DNA of 64,000 nucleotides, from assembly GCA_013350335.1 (NCBI GenBank), contig CM023539.1, positions 16,182,302 through 16,246,301 on the forward strand. Reading direction: 5' to 3'. The notes beneath the pieces were generated by a model. It had not been told where the DNA came from and searched no databases. It saw only the letters and a program-made list of their open reading frames with translations. A program made the position numbers and the translations under genes. Shown here piece after piece: positions 58,924 through 64,000 of this stretch. This stretch comes from Chimonanthus salicifolius (lineage: Eukaryota; Streptophyta; Magnoliopsida; Laurales; Calycanthaceae). Positions within the stretch are counted from its first letter, which is position 1, and each line of letters starts with the position of its first letter.

Positions 58924-61900
58924 TGTAACACCCCAATTTCTTAATGAAATGGAAAATTACCAAAATGCCCCTGAGTTGTTAAATTAATTATTTTGTGATG
59001 TGAATAAAGGAAATAGTGGGACCCATTGCTCAAATTAAAATCATAAGAGCATATTATGAATGTTAAGTTTGACTGGTTGGGTAATTTTCATCATTTGGGT
59101 CAAAAATGGCTAAATGGGTCAAAGGGCCCAAATGGGGCCCATCGGGTCTTGCTGGGTTATTTGACCGTTTTGTGATTTTAAATTAAAAGGGGTTAAGCCT
59201 ATTTGATTGGAAATCAAGTGGAAGAAAAATGGGTAGGCTTGATCCATATGTAAAAACCAATTAGAAATGACCAAAATACCATAAATGGGTCATGTTGTCA
59301 AAACGGGTCAAGGAGCTAAAAGTGGACCCAACGGGTCGAGTTGACTATTGTTGACCGTGTGAACCCTCAAGGGAGCTCAAACACGAGTCAAATCAGTTGA
59401 GTGGGACTGAGGTGAGTTGGAATTAAATAAAAAGGTGAGTTAACTCATGTGCATTAAATGAAATGCATTAAATGTGATGAGTTGGGTTGGAATAAAAATA
59501 CCTTGAGTTGGGTGAGTCAAAATGGAAATTCAATGGACTGTAAATCATTGAGTCTAATGGGAATTTGAAGAGGTTGGCCCAGCTTTAACCACCCAAACAA
59601 GTCCCACACGTTGGGGACTTGTTTGGGGTGATTTCCATGATGTATTAAATGAGAATACATGGGATTGTGATGAGATGCTTGGGGATTTGAATGGCTGTAT
59701 TGGTAGCTGCCAAGGGGTGCCTTGGATGGCACCCAATGCCCACCGTTTTGAGCAAGAAGTTATGAGGAATTGAGAGGTTTTTGGGGCTGAACTACAAAAG
59801 AACAACAAACACCCATGGTTGGCCGTTTTTGTCAAAGGAAACCCAATTGTTCCCATCTCTTTCTCCCTCTCTTCAATTGGTATTCTTGGCTGGAACAGCA
59901 GAGGCTTTTGGTACCAGATATTCAAGCATACAATCAGCAAGGAGTTAAGGAAACAAGGATTAAAAGTCAAGAGCAAAAGGCAAAGGAAAGTGGTAAGTTT
60001 TTCCCATTGATTAATGGTTAATAAAATGGGTAAAATAGGACATGATTTGGCCATGGGATGGTCAAATCTATCAAAGGGTTAAAATATGATTCCTTTATGC
60101 TCAATTAGATGGAAAGCATGGACATAGGGTTCGGCCACTTTGGATGGCCGAACCCCATGGAATTTTATGGTTAGTGTTGATGGTTTTGTAAGGATTAAAC
60201 CATGCAAGAATAGGACCGATTTTAGAGGTCTAAGATACATGCTTTGGAAAGATTGAAAACATGGATTTGCATGTTATAATTTGGCCATACCATGGCCGAA
60301 TTTGAAAGGGTCTAAACCATAGAAGAAGGTGTCAAAAAGAAATGAAATGAACCATTGGGTTCAGCCACTTTGGGTGGCCGAACCCCATGAAAAGAGTTAG
60401 TTAATGGTTATGGTTTTTGAAATTTAAAACCATCCATTTGGGGACTGTTTTTACATATGTTATTAAGATTTAAAATACATGCTTAAAGAGGGTTAAAAAC
60501 ATGGGTTTGAATATCAGAAAAGGCTGAAGATATGTGGTCTAATCAGTGGAGTAAAATTGGAAAAGATGGACCATGGGGATCGGCCATCTTGGATGGCCGA
60601 ATCCCATGATATGGTGTTGGTTTTTGGATGATTTCTTTGAGAGTTTAAACCTGATTTAATATACTGTTTATACATGTTTATATGAGGTTTAAAAACAGTA
60701 AACATAGCCATTGGGTTTGGCCACTATGGAGGGCCGAACCCCATGCAAATGATGGTTGGTTTTAAGGTGTTTGAAACATGGGAACCATAGAACTTTGGTG
60801 GACTGTTTTGGGTTTTTATTTAAGAATCAAATACATGTTATAGAAGGGATGATAAACATGGATCTGAATGACAAGAATACTGAAGTTAATATGGGTTTAA
60901 ACAGTAGATTTAAATTGATATTATGGACCATTTGGATCGGCCATCTTGGATGGCCGAATCCCATAAAATGTTGTGGTCATTCGGACAAAATGATTAACTT
61001 ATTTCTATGGTTTTGAGAGGTAAAAATGCAGTAGTAATATACTGATTAATACTTGTCTAAATGAGGATTTAAAACATATACATAAGGACCAAGACATGGA
61101 CATAGGGTTCGGCCACTTTGGATGGCCGAACCCCATGCTAGTTTTGATGAAGTTGGTGAGTTTTAAACTATATAAAATATGGTGTTTGATGTGATTTATG
61201 GAAGTTTAACTTGCTGATTATTGATTGGCCAACATAGGGCTGAACCATGTCATTTTAAAAAGGGTTAAGTGTTTAAGAGTTGATTAAATAAAGTAGGAAG
61301 TTAAATACTAAGTTGGTGATGTTCGGCCAAAGGGCATGGTCGAACCCCACATGATGCCGATGGGTCGTAGATGGGATTGAATAAGTAAATGATGTTATGA
61401 TTGCTGATTGGTATATGGATAAGGTACCGGAAGTCGAACGACGTGCGAGTTGTGATCGGGTGACGCGAAAGAAAGATCAGTTACTGAAGGGATTCTTCGT
61501 AGGTTTCCTACCTTTATTGTAACCACGATTTAATATGCTGTTTTATGTTGAATTCGGTAAATTATATGATTGTAAAGTTATGTTTCTAAATGATATATAT
61601 GCATAGACATCTCATGCATGGCATGGGATGATGGTGTTGTAACCGGAGGCCACACTCCGTCGGGGCGTCTGAAAGACCACTGTGGGGTACCCTGATGATG
61701 AGAATCCCATCAGGAGGAATCCGAAGGCCACACTCCGTCGGGGCGTCCGAAAGACCACTATGGGTTACCTTGACGATGAGAATCCCGTCAAGTGATGGCT
61801 GTGTTGAATGGTGATGGGTGGGACTCATTACATGTTCATTTCATACATAGCATGATTTTATGGAATTTTGTCTCACATGTATTATTATGATATTATTTGC

Positions 61901-62502
61901 ATGTTTTAACTAACCATGTGGTAGCCCTATTCGGAAACACTACTGGGCGCGTTGATCTAACGCCCTATCTATATCCTTAGTGGATGATGCAGGGAAAGGA
62001 AAGAACGTGGTTGGAGAAGAGGACCAAGCACGGAAACTTGGCCGCTTTGAATGATTTTGAATGGACTATTCATGGATTTGTTATTTGAATTATGTGGACA
62101 ATGTAATTTGGTAGCTAGATTTGTTGGCATGTAATAAGTAGATGCTGTGGATTAGTTTATTTTGGATGGTTGGATTGAATAGTAGAATAATATTAGTTAG
62201 TAATTTTGGAAAATAAGATTATGTAATTTGCTATCTAATATTGAAAGAAATGGAATAGTCATAGGTTCTATTATAACCTCAGTTAGAATAAGACTAAGTT
62301 AATTCCGCAAGTTATATATATACCATGTGCGGATCAGTTTTATGGACTTAGTTCATACGCACATGGGCTTGGCCAGTTAAGGGTCGGATTTAGAGATCCG
62401 AACTTAACTCGCGTCGTGACACTCCGCCCCAATCACATGATATATTATATTTAAAAAAAAAATAAACTCTGAAAATTAGAATGAAAAGGGCGGGGTGTTA
62501 CA
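58924..62502 (+). repeat. Element L 3' LTR
   Basis: 3579 bp with the same landmarks as the 5' LTR, shifted by 8676 bp, and one base shorter (ATGATTGC against ATGACTTGC near 61398). About 14 differences by eye, including one in the first 30 bp (TTTCTTAATG against TTTCTCAATG). It is followed by the duplicated target GTGGT (62503-62507). Confidence 0.97.
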
Positions 62503-62507
62503 GTGGT

Positions 62508-64000
62508 CATGGCCGAATACACCAATATTTAACCTTGATTATGGAGGATTTAAAATGGTGAAAATAACCATTGGGTTCGGCCACCATGGAGGGCCGAACC
62601 CTATGTAAAAGATTGCATGGTTTTCATGTTTTGGAAACATGAAAACCATGGGTTTTATGGACTGATTTTTGGGGTCATTTTGTGGCCGAAATAAATAAGG
62701 TTTTAAAGTGTGATGATAAGGTTTAAAGGATGGAAATTGAAAACATGGAGTTCGGCCACTTTGGATGGCCGAACCCCATGGAAACAATTGGTTGGTTTGG
62801 ATGGTTTTTGGAATTTAAAACCATACAAGTATAGGACTGTTTTTAGATGTTTTATTGGACATAAAATGTATGGTTTAAAAGGGTTAAAACATGGACTTGA
62901 AGGTCATCAAGGACTGAAGTTTATATGGTCTAAATCAGTGGATTAAAGGAGTGGAAATGGACCATTGGGTTCGGCCACTTTGGGTGGCCGAACCCCATGG
63001 AAAAAGTTGATTAGTGTGTATGGTTTTTGAAATTTAAAACCATGCACGTTGGGACTGTTTTTACATATGTTATTAGATTTAAAATACATGTTTTAAAGAG
63101 GGTTTCTAAGAGGTATAAAGGCAGCAAAAGGGTACTGATATTGCATGATTTAAATAACACCTAATGCATGTTTGAAGGATCAATTCATGGACATAGGGTT
63201 CGGCCAACTTGAATGGCCGAACCCCATGAAAGAGATTGATGATTGTTGTGAAATTAAAGAGTTAGAAACCATGCAATACCATGGGGTTTCTATAGGATTT
63301 TAAATAGAATTATGTTTACTGTTTTTATACCTAAGATACATGATAAATGATGAAAGATCATTAGAAGAATTGGATTCAAAGAACCATGAGGTTCGGCCAT
63401 GTGAGTGGCCGAACCCCATGGGTTACTTTATGATTTTTATTTGGTTTATATAGTTATGCTTACTGATTGGGTTGTATGATTTTGACTCAAGAATCATGTA
63501 TGTATCTATGTACTTAATATCAGTAAATAACCAAGCACGTTGATGGACTTTATGCTAATTCATGGTGAATGGGTTAAATAGGCTAAACTTATGAGTAGTA
63601 ATTGGTAATGGTTCTATGTTGATTTAAAAGGTTTAAAATACCCTAATGGAGAACCATATGGTAATGGATAAAAGAACCATTGGGTTCGGCCAAAGGTATG
63701 GCCGAACCCCATGGAGTAAGTTTGGTGGATTAAAGATTGGATGACTAAGTAGATTGGTTGGAACCAATGGCAAAAATTGTAAATATGGGCAATAATGGAA
63801 GGACTTGAAAGAAGGACCAAATCAAGATGTTTTGGGTCTTATATGTGAATGGACATTTAAGTGACAATATGATTTACTGATTATTGTATCACAAGGTGAC
63901 GAGAGTTGAACGACGAACGAGTCGTGACCGGATAAAGCCTAAGAAAGAACGGACGCTGAAGTGATTCTTCAGTAGGTTTCCTCCCTACTTGTAACCACAG
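62508..64000 (+). mobile_element. LTR J, right part (runs off window end)
   Basis: It continues J after L's target duplication. It carries about six TTCGGCCA...TGGCCGAA foldbacks (about 62574, 62750, 62968, 63196, 63390 and 63683), the CpG-rich block near 63895-63945 (GACGAACGAGTCGTGACCGG) and the AGTAGG-TTT-CCTCC version of the dyad near 63973. The acceptor block, U5 and interior are beyond the window. Confidence 0.92.

Larger units (their letters stand above)
50248..62502 (+). mobile_element. Element L: nearly intact Tekay/Del-type chromovirus, TSD GTGGT
   Basis: A 12.3-kb plus-strand Ty3/Gypsy element with LTRs of 3580 and 3579 bp, PBS, gag-pol with chromodomain, PPT, and a perfect GTGGT duplication (50243-50247 and 62503-62507). 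The LTRs differ at about 14 positions by eye, so insertion is recent. Lesions are few: a one-base deletion in integrase and a frame mismatch at the start of gag. It sits inside LTR J of the same family. Confidence 0.98.

Overview
The window is plant heterochromatin made almost entirely of nested Ty3/Gypsy LTR retrotransposons. I recognise no host gene, tRNA, rRNA or CRISPR array. The plant assignment rests on three things: a primer-binding site TGGTATCAGAGC, complementary to the 3' end of plant initiator tRNA-Met; chromovirus polyproteins (gag CCHC knuckle, DSG protease, FIDD reverse transcriptase, RNase H, DD35E integrase, C-terminal chromodomain) of the Tekay/Del type; and very long (2.8-4.3 kb) TG...CA LTRs with 5-bp target duplications. 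I cannot name the species; a large-genome seed plant is likely.

Layout, left to right. 1-3165 is a minus-strand LTR fragment (A0) and 3166-3708 is unassigned. An old minus-strand LTR (C, 3709-9054) is split by solo LTR A (4870-8352). C is then interrupted by a large minus-strand element D. D runs as 3' LTR (9055-9755 and 20647-22425, split by element B), integrase remnant (22426-23541), solo LTR E (23547-27891), RT/RNase H, protease and gag remnants (27897-30967), PBS (31354-31365), and 5' LTR (31368-31481 and 34289-35888, split by solo LTR F). D's 5' LTR is interrupted by minus-strand element G: deleted 3' LTR 35889-36292, pol and gag remnants to 48302 carrying solo LTRs H (37670-41393) and K (44234-47996), PBS, and 5' LTR from 48760. 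G's 5' LTR is interrupted at 49088 by plus-strand LTR J, which is itself split by a nearly intact 12.3-kb element L (50248-62502, TSD GTGGT). J continues to the window end. The deepest chain is C > D > G > J > L.

Two complete elements are young: B (LTRs differ at about 9-10 sites in 3.67 kb by eye) and L (about 14 in 3.58 kb). Both are defective. B has lost gag, protease, RT and RNase H. L has a one-base deletion inside its integrase core, and its long gag-pol frame does not match the frame of the conserved gag AUG. Both probably moved with proteins supplied in trans.

The most unusual signal is in the LTRs themselves. Across families too diverged to align end to end, the LTRs share an ordered set of elements: (i) a foldback next to ACACGTTGG in several of them; (ii) a GTAAGT/GTGAGT splice-donor-like site after a CT-rich stretch; (iii) an array of 2-10 foldbacks with core TTCGGCCA...TGGCCGAA, roughly 60-70 copies in the window; (iv) a dyad GTAGG-N3-CCTAC; (v) an RY-type CATGCATGGCATG; (vi) a CTAAC...AG branch-point/acceptor-like block; (vii) a TGTAATAA polyadenylation-like element; (viii) two adjacent U5 hairpins with compensatory changes. 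The model I infer is a long-R LTR whose transcript carries a 1.1-2.8-kb intron holding the foldback array, followed by a structured U5 leader next to the PBS. This is untested and is the best candidate here for an undescribed system.
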